Positions 1-8,808 of a DNA stretch of 64,000 nt are shown one piece after another. The first letter of the stretch is position 1, and every line of letters begins with the position of its first letter. Source of the stretch: Microbacteriaceae bacterium VKM Ac-2855 (lineage in GTDB: Bacteria; Actinomycetota; Actinomycetes; Actinomycetales; Microbacteriaceae); contig JABMLG010000004.1 of NCBI GenBank assembly GCA_013204985.1, forward strand, positions 248,001 to 312,000. The letters are read 5' to 3'. The notes beneath the pieces were generated by a model, which saw nothing but the letters and a program-made list of their open reading frames with translations, ran no database searches and had not been told where the DNA came from. The position numbers and the translations under genes were made by a program.

Positions 1-170
1 GTGAGAAGGCACAGCATGTCGCCTTCATCACCGGGCTGTCCCGCGATACGGTCACCCACTACGTGAGCCGGATCCGGGCGAAGTACGCGCGAGTCGGGAG
101 GCACGCCGATACGAAGATCGATCTATATCGCCGCGCTATCGAGGACGGATACCTGTCGGTTCCGAACTAG
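1..170 (+). CDS. Response regulator, C-terminal DNA-binding end (5' truncated)
   Basis: Only the last 55 residues are in the window; the frame is open from the first bases to TAG at 168-170. The visible part is the second half of a LuxR/NarL helix-turn-helix, with 'GLSRDTVTHYVSRIRAKY' as the recognition helix region followed by 'ADTKIDLYRRAI'. It closely matches the C-terminus of the complete response regulator at 27990-28634 ('GLSQDTVRTYLKRIKAKY' then 'DTKIDFF'), so the two are paralogues of one subfamily. It presumably works with a sensor kinase just outside the window (inference). The receiver domain cannot be seen. Confidence 0.8.
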   Translation, partial: EKAQHVAFITGLSRDTVTHYVSRIRAKYARVGRHADTKIDLYRRAIEDGYLSVPN

Positions 171-579
171 CCGGTCATCGCTCCTCGGCAAGACCCTGGA
201 AATGTACTCGAGCGGCGAGGAAAATGGCCCCGATGGAGAACCAGACCTCGTGACGCGAAGACCTCCGGCCAGGCGCACTCGAGCGGAAGCGGCCGCTTCT
301 CCGGGATGATTCGGCGTCGGCCGGAATCCGATCATTCGGGTCGCGAACCGAGCTCGGAGAAATTCCTGTCCGGGCATCGGAGACATCGGCGAACGACATC
401 GGCACAGACGAACCCGCCCGAAGAGACATTACGTTCCATCGCCGCGCTCCGAGACGTCTTTCGAGCACCCAGTACGGGGCACAAAGCGCCGCTTCCCGCG
501 GATCCCTGTTCTCGGCACTCGGTATGGTCCAGACGGTCCGCCCCGTCTTCGCGGACCGTCCGTCTCACCGAGAGCACCC
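171..579. other. 409-base stretch without a convincing gene
   Basis: This lies between the response-regulator stop and the ATG at 580. Short open frames on both strands have no ribosome site, no domain and arginine/serine-rich translations typical of antisense frames in GC-rich DNA. The only clear structure is a perfect hairpin at 532-560. It probably holds the promoter and leader of the nuclease gene at 580. Confidence 0.5.
532..560 (+). promoter_or_regulatory. Leader hairpin before the HNH nuclease gene
   Basis: A perfect 10-bp inverted repeat (GACGGTCCGC at 532-541, GCGGACCGTC at 551-560) has a 9-base loop. It ends 19 bases before the start codon at 580, so it is either a leader structure or the terminator of the upstream transcription unit. 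No T-run follows it. Confidence 0.45.
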
Positions 580-2004
580 ATGACTCATCCGCCACTCCCG
601 CCGGCCGCCTGGTACCCCGACCCCGCCGATCCGACCCGCGAACGATGGTGGGACGGCGAACGATGGGCCGGGAGCAGTCGCACCCCGATCGCGATTCCGG
701 CCGGAAAGCGTCGGCTGCCGCTGCTCACCGTGATCGTCGGCGGCATTGTGGCGGTCTTGGCCCTGACCGTCTCAATCTCGAGTGGCATCGGCGGAGTTCT
801 CGCGTTGCTCGGACTGGCGGTTCTCATCACGGGGCTCTACGCGCTCGTGACTCGACGCCCCACTTGGCTTCGACTCCGGCGCTCCCGCAAGCTCGGCGCG
901 GCGATCACGGCCGGAGGTCTGGTCGCGATCGTGCTCGGCGCGGGACTCAGCGGCGGATCGACCGGATCCGATGCGAGAGAGAAGCCGACCGTCGCGTCCG
1001 CGACGCCGATGGCAACAGCGTCAACGGCAGCGGCGACACCGGCAGCGGCGACACCGGCCGAACCGATGGATCCGGACACATCGGTGACGCCGCCGATCGT
1101 CGCCAGCGTCGTGATCGCCGACAGCGCTGCCACCAGCTCGATCACCGTAGCCGCACTTCTCGACACCCTGCCGGTGAAGGGCAAGGCGCCGAAGACCGGT
1201 TACGAACGGACCGATGATTTCGGCGCGGCGTGGCTCGATGTCGATCGCAACGGTTGCGACACCCGCAACGACATCCTTGCCCGCGATCTGACGAATCCAG
1301 CGAGATCCGGTGTCTGCCGCGTCGTCTCGGGAACCCTCGTGAGCCCTTACACCGGTGACGAGATCGACTTCGTGCGTGGTAACACGACCTCCCAGGAGGT
1401 GGCGATCGACCACGTCGTTCCGCTGCTCAACGCCTGGATCACGGGAGCCCAGCAGCTCACTCTCGCGCAGAGGGTGAGTCTCGCCAACGACCCGATCAAT
1501 CTCCTGGCTGTCGATCGATCGTCGAACTCGCAGAAGTCGGCTGGTGACGCCGCGACATGGCTGCCGGCCGACAAGGCCTATCGTTGCGACTACGTCGCGC
1601 GCCAGGTGTCCGTGAAAGCGACGTACGGCTTGTGGGTGACGGAGGCTGAGAAGACCTCCATCTCCAGAGTCCTTTCGACGTGTCCCGAGCAACTCGCCCT
1701 CACTTCTCCGTTCGCTCCCGCGCCGATCGTCGTCGAGCCGGCCGCGGAACCCGAAGTCGCGGCGCCTGTGGTCGCGCCCGAACCCATCACCATCGAGGCT
1801 CCGGCGCCCGCTGTCGTCGAAGCTCCGGCGCCCGCTGTCGTCGAAGCGCCGGCGCCGGCGGAGCCGAGCGTCATCTCCGGCGTCAGCCCTGGTGGCTATT
1901 GCGGAGCATTCGGTGCGATCGGTGTCGCCGACAATGGCAAGTCCTACCAGTGCGGAGGTAAGGGCGCTGACGCGAACGGGAAGTACCACTGGAACGCGAT
2001 GTGA
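580..2004 (+). CDS. Membrane-anchored HNH nuclease (DUF2510 + DUF1524-like)
   Basis: This protein of 474 residues begins with a DUF2510 motif ('AAWYPDPADPTRERWWDGERW' region, residues 8-28) often found at cytoplasmic N-termini of actinobacterial membrane proteins. Hydrophobic segments follow at about 45-85 and 107-127, then an Ala/Thr-rich linker. Residues about 195-370 match the DUF1524/HNH nuclease family: 'AIDHVVPLLNAW' supplies the DH of the active site and 'ANDPINLLAV' with 'NSQKSAGD' the downstream conserved Asn/Lys. The tail has an EAPAPAVV repeat and a Cys-containing end ('GYCGAFG', 'YQCGGKG'). An odd number of membrane passes would put the nuclease outside the cell. It converges on the large Ter operon. 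The substrate is not known. Confidence 0.75.
   Translation: MTHPPLPPAAWYPDPADPTRERWWDGERWAGSSRTPIAIPAGKRRLPLLTVIVGGIVAVLALTVSISSGIGGVLALLGLAVLITGLYALVTRRPTWLRLRRSRKLGAAITAGGLVAIVLGAGLSGGSTGSDAREKPTVASATPMATASTAAATPAAATPAEPMDPDTSVTPPIVASVVIADSAATSSITVAALLDTLPVKGKAPKTGYERTDDFGAAWLDVDRNGCDTRNDILARDLTNPARSGVCRVVSGTLVSPYTGDEIDFVRGNTTSQEVAIDHVVPLLNAWITGAQQLTLAQRVSLANDPINLLAVDRSSNSQKSAGDAATWLPADKAYRCDYVARQVSVKATYGLWVTEAEKTSISRVLSTCPEQLALTSPFAPAPIVVEPAAEPEVAAPVVAPEPITIEAPAPAVVEAPAPAVVEAPAPAEPSVISGVSPGGYCGAFGAIGVADNGKSYQCGGKGADANGKYHWNAM
1795..1860 (+). repeat. 24-bp in-frame tandem repeat (EAPAPAVV)
   Basis: Two near-identical 24-base units (1795-1818, 1819-1842) and a shorter third (1843-1860) encode EAPAPAVV-EAPAPAVV-EAPAPA in the linker of the nuclease gene. 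Changes in copy number would keep the frame. Confidence 0.85.
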
Positions 2005-2080
2005 CCGGCCTGGGTGTCGATCGGCGATGGCGCCGTGTGTCGTGTGCTGGCGGGGAGGACCGCCCGAGGTCCCGTTCTAC

Positions 2081-3292
2081 TCAGCGGGACCGCCGCGTTG
2101 CCGCCAACACGGCGCGATTGGCCCTGATGACCTCCGCGACGGCCCAGAGGACGACGACTGCACCGACGGCGACCGCGATGAACCATCCCGGGCCCAGTTC
2201 GAGGGTCGCCGCGGGAATGGGCGCGGCGAGGTCGATGGTTCGCAGATCGACGGTCGGTCCGGGGACCCCGATCACGCTGAGGTCGATGCCCTCCGGAAGC
2301 GTCACCACACCCGCGTCACCCGTGAGGCCGAAGGACCCGAGCGCATCGCCGACGTCGTAGGAGAACGCGTCGATGTCGTTCAACAGCGCCGTCACCTGCA
2401 CAGCCAGGGCGAGCACGGAGCCTGCGACGAAGGTCCAGATCGCGCCGGCCGTGACCGCGATGACCGCGGCCCAGCGAGAGGGCCGCCACCAGGCGAGCCC
2501 TTGCGCCGCGATGAGGAAGACGACCGTGCTGATCACCGCCACATCGAGACCTGTTCCCCAGGCCCAGACACTGAGCGGTGGAACGATCTGCGAGTCGAAC
2601 GTGAACCAACTGACCAGCAGCGACGCTGCGGCGGCGACCGTGGCGGTCGCGAGCACAACGAGGCCGACCAAACGAAAGAGACTCGGCGGATGCGCTCGGT
2701 TGCGCCCGAACCGGCCGGTGAACGTCGACAGGCGCGATGCCGACGCACGCGGCGGCTCGATGGCGGACGCGACGCCGTTTCCCGCTGTGTTCGCCATGTC
2801 GTCAGCGGGGATCCCCACACCGCTCCCGAACGGCGACGACGACGGCGACGGAGCTCCTCCGAACGGTGAGGCTCCCGCACCTGTGGCGCCGAACGGCGAT
2901 CCCGGGGCTGAACTCCCGAAGTACTGTTCGGGAGCGCCGCCCCCGAACGGCGAACCGACGGACGCTGCACCGAACGGTGTGCCTGCGGCTGCCCCACCGA
3001 ACATCGAGCCTGCGCCGTCGTTCGAGGGTCGGGCCGCCGGCACCGGGAGCGTAGATGAGCCTTCGTGCGGTGCATCGACTGTTCTGCTGCGGATGAGACG
3101 GATGAGCACCAACACGAGGAGCACGAACGGCCCGATCACGGGCAGGAGGGTTGCAATGACGGCTCCCGCCCACTGCGGCAGGCCGGCCGGCAGAGCGAGG
3201 GCGAGGCCCGTTACGACCGCTGCAGCGACCCAGCACAGCACGAACAAGAACATCGACTGCGCGAGGAAATTCATCCAGCCGCTGAGGTCCAT
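2081..3292 (-). CDS. Membrane protein with PFG-repeat linker, last gene of Ter operon
   Basis: This protein has 403 residues. The ATG at 3292 was chosen because GAAGGAGA lies just upstream and the N-terminus (MDLSGWMNF) runs directly into two hydrophobic segments (about 10-30 and 38-62). Residues about 95-155 are low complexity with five [ST]PFG units and one YFG. The C-terminal half (about 195-400) has about four more membrane segments, with a short extracellular-looking domain between the last two. No known domain was recognised. It overlaps the HAD gene by 22 bases, so it belongs to the operon. The PFG repeats resemble short tails in other proteins of the operon and may be docking sites (inference). 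Confidence 0.75.
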   Translation of the reverse strand: MDLSGWMNFLAQSMFLFVLCWVAAAVVTGLALALPAGLPQWAGAVIATLLPVIGPFVLLVLVLIRLIRSRTVDAPHEGSSTLPVPAARPSNDGAGSMFGGAAAGTPFGAASVGSPFGGGAPEQYFGSSAPGSPFGATGAGASPFGGAPSPSSSPFGSGVGIPADDMANTAGNGVASAIEPPRASASRLSTFTGRFGRNRAHPPSLFRLVGLVVLATATVAAAASLLVSWFTFDSQIVPPLSVWAWGTGLDVAVISTVVFLIAAQGLAWWRPSRWAAVIAVTAGAIWTFVAGSVLALAVQVTALLNDIDAFSYDVGDALGSFGLTGDAGVVTLPEGIDLSVIGVPGPTVDLRTIDLAAPIPAATLELGPGWFIAVAVGAVVVLWAVAEVIRANRAVLAATRRSR

Positions 3293-4092
3293 ACCGTCTC
3301 CTTCGTTCCCGGCTCCGAGATGGAGCGATCGGCTTGTGCGTACATCCAGCGAACGATCTCGAGTGAGGCACCGGGACCCGCCGAAGGGGTGACGGCAACA
3401 CCGGGTGGGCGCCGTACATCCGCGTGAGCCGGCACGATCGGATGGTCCGCCGCGGCGAGCATCCGACGATCGAGTTCGGCGTCGCCGGCAGCGAGAACGG
3501 TGCTCGCGCCGAGTCGACGGGCGACCTCGGCCATCGCGACGGCCTTCTCGACGACGTCGGGGACGAGATAGACCTTGCGTCCTTGCCTGCTGCACCCCCA
3601 GCCGGCGTCGCGGCACAGTCGGTCGAGGCCGAGGCGAGCGCTCTCGGCCCGGTCGGCGGTCGGCAACACCAGGTACACGAACACGTCGTCCACAATCCGT
3701 GCCACCGACGTCGGCTCGGCCGCTACCGCGTGCTCGAGCACCCACTCGACGGTGCGCCGACCGCTCCGGATCGAGTCCGCGACCGTCCGACTCCAGTGCG
3801 GGTCGATGCGTCCGCGCTCGAGGATGACGCCGCCGTTGGCGGCGATCTCGAAGCGCACCGGCACCTGCTTGAACAGTGTGACCCGCCGCAGTTGCTCGAC
3901 CGACCGCGTAGTCGTCGGAACCACGGAGGCGAGGCAGGCGAGCCTCATCAGCTCGCCGGCGAGACCGGGCGCGGCGTACGCCGACGCGACGCCGTCGATG
4001 TACTCGACGACCTCCAATCGTGCCGTCTCCTCGGCGACCGAACGCGCCGAGTGGATGAGGGTGCGGTCGAGGTCGAGGAAGGCGGCGATCAT
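3271..4092 (-). CDS. HAD-family phosphatase of the Ter metabolite module
   Basis: This HAD hydrolase has 273 residues. Motif I 'FLDLDRTLIHS' lies at residues 5-15 with the two catalytic Asp, a Lys-containing region follows near 'GRKVYLVPDVVEKAVAM', and motif IV is 'AAGDAELDRRML'. The long insert between motifs I and III looks like a C2-type cap that would select a small-molecule substrate. Its start overlaps the upstream PRTase gene by 4 bases (ATGA). HAD enzymes in TerD neighbourhoods have been proposed to dephosphorylate a nucleoside-like metabolite made by the adjacent phosphoribosyltransferases. The family role is known only from prediction; the substrate is unknown. Confidence 0.8.
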   Translation of the reverse strand: MIAAFLDLDRTLIHSARSVAEETARLEVVEYIDGVASAYAAPGLAGELMRLACLASVVPTTTRSVEQLRRVTLFKQVPVRFEIAANGGVILERGRIDPHWSRTVADSIRSGRRTVEWVLEHAVAAEPTSVARIVDDVFVYLVLPTADRAESARLGLDRLCRDAGWGCSRQGRKVYLVPDVVEKAVAMAEVARRLGASTVLAAGDAELDRRMLAAADHPIVPAHADVRRPPGVAVTPSAGPGASLEIVRWMYAQADRSISEPGTKETVWTSAAG

Positions 4093-6383
4093 GAAGTCCG
4101 CCGATCGGCGATGATTCCGAGCGCCCCGAACGGCATCGCGTCATCGACCAGGACAGGAACACCGCGATCCTCAGCGAGCACCCGGAGATGAGCCACGTCG
4201 GCCCCCTCGCCGGAACGGAGCACGATCGCCTGCGGCTCCCGCCGAAGCAGCACCCTCGTGGTCTCGCCGATGCCCGGCTTGAGCAGATCGCGATGCCGGA
4301 CTCCGTGACGATGCAGAAGTGCGACGATCGCCGCATCCGCCGCGTCCGCATCCGCAGCGGAATTGTCGACCGCTGCTGGCGCGACTCGCGGGAAGTGCGC
4401 CTGGACCGCGCCGATGAACTCCTCCGACCGATCCACCTCCGCGAGATGCCGGTAGAACTTCGCGCCGTGGTACATGCCGGGGCCGATCAGCTCAGACGAC
4501 AAGACGGTTCGCGATACCAGACCCGAGACCGTCGAGTTCAGACATGCCGATGGAATCAGCATGTCGTCCCGTGTCGCTCTCAGATCGGCGACGCCCAATG
4601 GATCGCTGAGCACGGCAAGAGATGCTCGCAATCGCGTACCGGCTCGGGTGGGGTGGGCGGCGACGGCGTCGCGTACGGTCCCGGCGATCACGCCTTTCCC
4701 GGTCCAGCCGTCCACGAAGACGACCGTCTCCGCCGGGAAGCGGTCGAGAACGTGGTCGAGAGCCAGCGTATCGATTCCGCGATCACGGATCACGGAGAGA
4801 GCGAAATGCGGAATGTCGTCGCCGCGGACCTCCGCGAACCAACGCCTCAAGAGGATGCCGATGGGAACGCCAGCTCGAGCCAATGAGACCAGAGTGGGCT
4901 TCGAGCCGTGCCGCACCTCGATCTCCCCCGCCAACGTCGCGACGGCCTCCGCCACGCGCCGAGCTCCGCGGTCCAACGCCCGTTCGTAAGCGGAAAGGTA
5001 AGCCGCAGTCGGCTCGTACTCGACGGGAAGGCTCTCGGAGTAGTGCATCGCGCCCGCCTGGATCGATCCCTCGCGTTCCGCGCGCGGCCGTTCCAAGGCG
5101 TACTGCGAGAGATCGGAGAGCAACCACGACACGTCCTCACAGCGGTAGCTCGAGAAGTGCGGCCCGGTGAGTGGTTCCGGCGTGTGTCGCGGACCGGCGA
5201 CGACACAGTGGACGACGATCACCCGGTCGAAGAGTTCGCTGAGCGCCCCGATGAGGGATCCGGCGTGGTCGCCGGGAGCGACGGTGTCGTCGTGACACAG
5301 GACGACCACGCGCATCCCGACGGAGCGGTCCTCGAGGTTGTAAGCGAATCTCAACGAGTCGCGTTCTCCTGCAACATCCATCCGCACGGCGAAGCCGGAG
5401 CGCAGGCCGTAGCCCGGCTCGTCGAGCACAAGACCGGGCGAGCGCGTGGTCGAGCTGGAGAGCACCCGCGCGCGGACACTCTCCTCGAGGTACTCGGCGA
5501 GCAGTTGCGGAGCTCGCAGGAACTCCTCCGTGCCGAGGACCACGATCTGGTCATCCGGCCCGAGCGACGCGAGCACCTCTTCGTCGAGAAGACGTCGGCC
5601 GAGGTCGACGACACCCGCGCGGAGGCCGAGGCGACTCGAAAAGTCCGAGCCGGCGGCCGAACGCCCAGACAGACACTCGGCCCGCAGACGGCTCGGTGCG
5701 ATCACCGGAGCCGCCGCTGAATGAAGCGTCGCGGGCCGCGCGGAGCGGACGGTCCATCGGTCGACCGATCCTCGGACCTCATCATCATCGACCTCGTGCA
5801 GGGCGACCAGTCGCACGGATGCATCGAACTCGAGCACCGCTTGCTCCCACGCCGCCCGGTTCTGCGCCGAGCGGGCGTCGTGCAGGGCTCCGAAGATCAC
5901 GAGTCGAGTGGGGTGATGTTCCAGCAGGACTCGAACGAGATTGAGAGCGGTCCTGCCGGATGTGAGCTCGTCGTCGATGACCACCAGTGCAGCGACGGCG
6001 CCGGCCGGCATCGCATCCGCAAGGATCACATGCTCGCTGGCGTGAGAGTGCGCCTCCTCGAAACCACCCGCTACCGCGTCCCCAGGAAGCAGGTACCGCG
6101 TGGAGTGTGCATCCCGCCGAGTGTTCAGCTCGTCCGCGACGGCGGCGGAAAGACCCGTCGCCGTTTCCGCGAAACCCATTACCACGGCATCAGCAGGATC
6201 GACGCCGGCGGCTCGCGCGGCCGCGCCCACGAGGACCGCCAGTTCTACAGCAGCGCGACGGAGCACTGACGGTGCGGTCGGCACATGCTTGCCGAGGAGC
6301 GCACTCACGAGCAACTGCTTGCGCAGTGGGTTGTCTCGGAGGGCGACGGCGACGGGAGCGGCGTTCGCCGCGACGGTCGTCAT
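4089..6383 (-). CDS. Fused phosphoribosyltransferase-TRSP-PRTase-PELOTA protein
   Basis: This four-part protein of 764 residues belongs to Ter-associated metabolite operons. Residues about 1-190 form a phosphoribosyltransferase fold with the PRPP loop 'VVIDDELTSGRTALNLV'. Residues about 210-340 are the TRSP domain, whose name-giving motif is visible as 'TTRSPGLVLDEPGYG'. Residues about 400-640 form a second PRTase-like domain ('LVSLARAGVPIGILLRRW', then loop 'VVFVDGWTGKGV'). The last 80 residues resemble the PELOTA-type RNA-binding domain ('VLRSGEGADVAHLRVLAEDR'). These domains are often split over two genes. It overlaps the genes on both sides by 4 bases. It probably makes a phosphoribosylated, nucleoside-like product (prediction from family context). 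Confidence 0.8.
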   Translation of the reverse strand: MTTVAANAAPVAVALRDNPLRKQLLVSALLGKHVPTAPSVLRRAAVELAVLVGAAARAAGVDPADAVVMGFAETATGLSAAVADELNTRRDAHSTRYLLPGDAVAGGFEEAHSHASEHVILADAMPAGAVAALVVIDDELTSGRTALNLVRVLLEHHPTRLVIFGALHDARSAQNRAAWEQAVLEFDASVRLVALHEVDDDEVRGSVDRWTVRSARPATLHSAAAPVIAPSRLRAECLSGRSAAGSDFSSRLGLRAGVVDLGRRLLDEEVLASLGPDDQIVVLGTEEFLRAPQLLAEYLEESVRARVLSSSTTRSPGLVLDEPGYGLRSGFAVRMDVAGERDSLRFAYNLEDRSVGMRVVVLCHDDTVAPGDHAGSLIGALSELFDRVIVVHCVVAGPRHTPEPLTGPHFSSYRCEDVSWLLSDLSQYALERPRAEREGSIQAGAMHYSESLPVEYEPTAAYLSAYERALDRGARRVAEAVATLAGEIEVRHGSKPTLVSLARAGVPIGILLRRWFAEVRGDDIPHFALSVIRDRGIDTLALDHVLDRFPAETVVFVDGWTGKGVIAGTVRDAVAAHPTRAGTRLRASLAVLSDPLGVADLRATRDDMLIPSACLNSTVSGLVSRTVLSSELIGPGMYHGAKFYRHLAEVDRSEEFIGAVQAHFPRVAPAAVDNSAADADAADAAIVALLHRHGVRHRDLLKPGIGETTRVLLRREPQAIVLRSGEGADVAHLRVLAEDRGVPVLVDDAMPFGALGIIADRRTS

Positions 6384-7582
6384 CGGCTGATCCGATCGAG
6401 TTGCAGCAGCAGATCGACGAAGCCGAGGTCTGGACGGAGCACACCGAACGCGGCAGCTCGGAGGAGCACCCGATCGGCCCAGGCCGTATGCGGGCGGACC
6501 TCATTCATCTTGTTGCCGGCGCTGCTGTGCACCAGACCGCCGCGATCGCGGGCGGCCGCGACGGCGACCGCATCACAGAATTCCTCGTGGCGTACGGCGC
6601 AGAGCGAATGGACGACGGACACATGGGACGGATGGATAACGGTCTTGCCCGTGAGGCCGTTCAGCTTGTCGAGTTCGATCTCGTTGATGAGACCGTCCAA
6701 CCCTTTGTCCAACAGCGCTCGGCGATAGTGCGGCGCATCGTGGTCCAGAAACGGCGACTCCCGCAGCCGAGGCTTCTGCACGCGGCTGTTTCGATGGAAA
6801 TGTTCCCAGACGGCGCCCGATACGGGGTAGGCCCACGGCACCTCGCGAGCGAAGACGTTGATGATGTCGCCGATCGCGTCGGCCACCACCCTCACGTCGT
6901 AGATGGTCGACTCCCCGTCGCGGCGCAGGCCGAAGGCGGAGGCGAGATCCGTCGCGCCGATCCGGACGCAGAGGACGGACCTTCGATGCGAGTCGAGGAG
7001 TGCGCGCGTCGCGAGCAGTTCAGCGAAGCGGGACTCGCGATGTGCGACCGATGCTGCCTCGATCACCGGCATCACGAGAAAGCTGCGTCCGGTCATCCGC
7101 TCAGCCGCTGCGAGGGCGTCGAAGTACGCCTCGCCTCGTCGTCCCGCCTCGAATTTCGGCAGCACGAACCCGGTCAGCGCGCCGCAGCGTTCCGGACCGA
7201 GCGAACTCAGCAAGGATCCGATGCCGCTCGGATCGGGAACGCGAACGAACACAGCGGGCAAGGCGGTCTCCCTCGCCCCCGCGCCTCGCTCATCGGCGCG
7301 GGACAGTTGCGTCAATGCACGGACGACCGACTGCATCGCCTCAGGCCGGGCAGCAGGCGCCACCGCGTCCTCCAGGTCGACGACGAGGGACTGTACTCCG
7401 TTGCGTCGCCGGGACAGCACATCGTCCACCAAGAACCGCCGATCGGCCGGCACATAGAGTGTCGCACCGAGCGCGATCCCCAGCTCACCGGTGACCGAGT
7501 CGAGGGGAATCGGGCCCGGCGGGATCTCGAACAGTTCGTCGAGCTGTTCCTCCCGCAGGGAATCGAAGTGCTGCAGGTGCAC
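6380..7582 (-). CDS. HpcH/HpaI aldolase / CitE-like lyase
   Basis: This 400-residue protein has the TIM-barrel lyase signature of the citrate-lyase beta / malyl-CoA lyase family: 'ATLYVPADRRF' near residue 40, 'LVVDLEDAV' near 65-75 carrying the acidic metal-binding pair, 'VRVPDP' near 115 and 'FVLPKFE' near 140. It would make or break a carbon-carbon bond in the small molecule processed by the PRTase and HAD proteins encoded directly downstream (inference from operon). It overlaps the PRTase gene by 4 bases and starts 9 bases after the TerC-like gene. The usual ATP-grasp partner of this pathway is not present in the window. Confidence 0.8.
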   Translation of the reverse strand: MHLQHFDSLREEQLDELFEIPPGPIPLDSVTGELGIALGATLYVPADRRFLVDDVLSRRRNGVQSLVVDLEDAVAPAARPEAMQSVVRALTQLSRADERGAGARETALPAVFVRVPDPSGIGSLLSSLGPERCGALTGFVLPKFEAGRRGEAYFDALAAAERMTGRSFLVMPVIEAASVAHRESRFAELLATRALLDSHRRSVLCVRIGATDLASAFGLRRDGESTIYDVRVVADAIGDIINVFAREVPWAYPVSGAVWEHFHRNSRVQKPRLRESPFLDHDAPHYRRALLDKGLDGLINEIELDKLNGLTGKTVIHPSHVSVVHSLCAVRHEEFCDAVAVAAARDRGGLVHSSAGNKMNEVRPHTAWADRVLLRAAAFGVLRPDLGFVDLLLQLDRISR

Positions 7583-7591
7583 GGCGCGGAC

Positions 7592-8671
7592 CTAGACCGT
7601 CTCGCTGACGGCGGCCGCCTCGGACTCCGCGGCTGCGGAGCGCCGATTGCGCACCAAGCTGCTGATCCAGCCCGCTGAGATGAAGACCACACCGATGAGA
7701 CCGGTGACGAGCTCCGGAATCGCCAACGAGACCGTCAGCAGCATGATGATCGCGAGAGCACCGACGGCCCACAGGGCGCCGTGTTCGAGGTAGACGAACT
7801 CGCGCAAGGTTCCCTTGCGTACGAAGTAGATGGTCAGCGAGCGGATGTACATCGCCCCGACGCCGAGCCCGATCGCTATGAGGATCGGATCCGAGGTGAT
7901 CGCGAACGCGCCGATCACGCCGTCGAATGAGAAGCTGGCATCGAGCACCTCCAGGTAGAGGAACAGGAAGAACGCGGCCTTGCCTGCGACTTTCGCCGTC
8001 GCCGTCGGTCCACCGCTGGAAGACGGGAGCTCATCCACCTGCTCCTCGAACACGGCGCCGAGGGCGTTGACCAGAAGGTAGCTGCCGACGCCGATAGCGC
8101 CTGCTATCAGCACCACGCCAGCGTCCTCGGCGAGGAACTCCGCGACCGACACCAGCACGGCGAGCGCCACGACCACGGCGATGTTCTGAACCTTGCCGAC
8201 GGTCTGCAGGGGACCCTCGATCCAGCGCAGCCAGAGCACGTCACGCTCCTCGAACAGGAAGCCGAGGAAGAGCATCAGGAGGAACATTCCGCCGAAGGCG
8301 GCGATGGCAGGGTGTGCTTCGTGCAGGATGTATCCGTAGCTGCCGGGCTGCGCCGGGTCACCCTGCTGCATCGCGAGCGAGACGGCTTCGATCGGGCCGA
8401 GTCCGGCTGTCGCGGCGACGACGACGAACGGAAAGACGAGCCTCATCCCGAAAACCGCGATCAGGACGCCGATGGTGAGGAAGATGCGCTGCCAGGCCGC
8501 GGTCATCCTGTCGAGAATCGTGGCGTTCACTACGGCGTTGTCGAACGAGAGCGAGATCTCGAGGACGCAGAGGATGAGCACCAGTAGCAGGCCCTCCACC
8601 CCACCGTAGAGGAACCCCAGCGCGATCCCGAGGAGAGTGATCGCGTAGGACCACCCGAACGTCTTCAGCAT
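7592..8671 (-). CDS. TerC-like integral membrane protein (DUF475)
   Basis: This protein of 359 residues has about eight to nine hydrophobic segments. The two internal repeats of the TerC superfamily are visible as 'LEISLSFDNAVVNATIL' (about 40-56) and 'LEVLDASFSFDGVIGAF' (about 235-251), whose buried acidic residues are thought to bind or move metal ions. Length and sequence match the DUF475 branch. In Ter systems the membrane TerC protein is proposed to work with the calcium-binding TerD proteins encoded next to it. A 137-base gap with a strong hairpin separates it from the upstream terD, so expression of this half may be set separately. Confidence 0.9.
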   Translation of the reverse strand: MLKTFGWSYAITLLGIALGFLYGGVEGLLLVLILCVLEISLSFDNAVVNATILDRMTAAWQRIFLTIGVLIAVFGMRLVFPFVVVAATAGLGPIEAVSLAMQQGDPAQPGSYGYILHEAHPAIAAFGGMFLLMLFLGFLFEERDVLWLRWIEGPLQTVGKVQNIAVVVALAVLVSVAEFLAEDAGVVLIAGAIGVGSYLLVNALGAVFEEQVDELPSSSGGPTATAKVAGKAAFFLFLYLEVLDASFSFDGVIGAFAITSDPILIAIGLGVGAMYIRSLTIYFVRKGTLREFVYLEHGALWAVGALAIIMLLTVSLAIPELVTGLIGVVFISAGWISSLVRNRRSAAAESEAAAVSETV

Positions 8672-8764
8672 GTGTTCTCTTTCGTCAGGACGGCGATCGC
8701 CGTGGTGAGAGCGTTGAGCTCATCGATCGGGCCGTTCTCGTCGGGGGAGCCGAGAATGGAGAGA

Positions 8765-8803
8765 GCGTCTCCCGGTCGCGGTCGGGCCACCACCGGGAGA
8801 CGC
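8765..8803 (-). terminator. Strong hairpin between terD and the TerC-like gene
   Basis: A perfect 12-bp inverted repeat (GCGTCTCCCGGT at 8765-8776, ACCGGGAGACGC at 8792-8803) has a 15-base loop. It starts 6 bases after the stop codon of the terD gene. No T-run follows, so it may be a partial terminator or an RNA stabiliser that sets the ratio of upstream to downstream products. Confidence 0.65.
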
Positions 8804-8808
8804 GCGGG

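Noticed and set aside
175-468. Open frame of 97 codons on the minus strand in the first intergenic stretch
   Set aside because: No ribosome site, low-complexity Arg/Ser-rich translation, no domain; typical antisense frame in GC-rich DNA.
306-1217. 303-codon plus-strand frame overlapping the nuclease gene
   Set aside because: It runs in another frame over a gene with clear domains and is dominated by Arg and Asp; no start signal.
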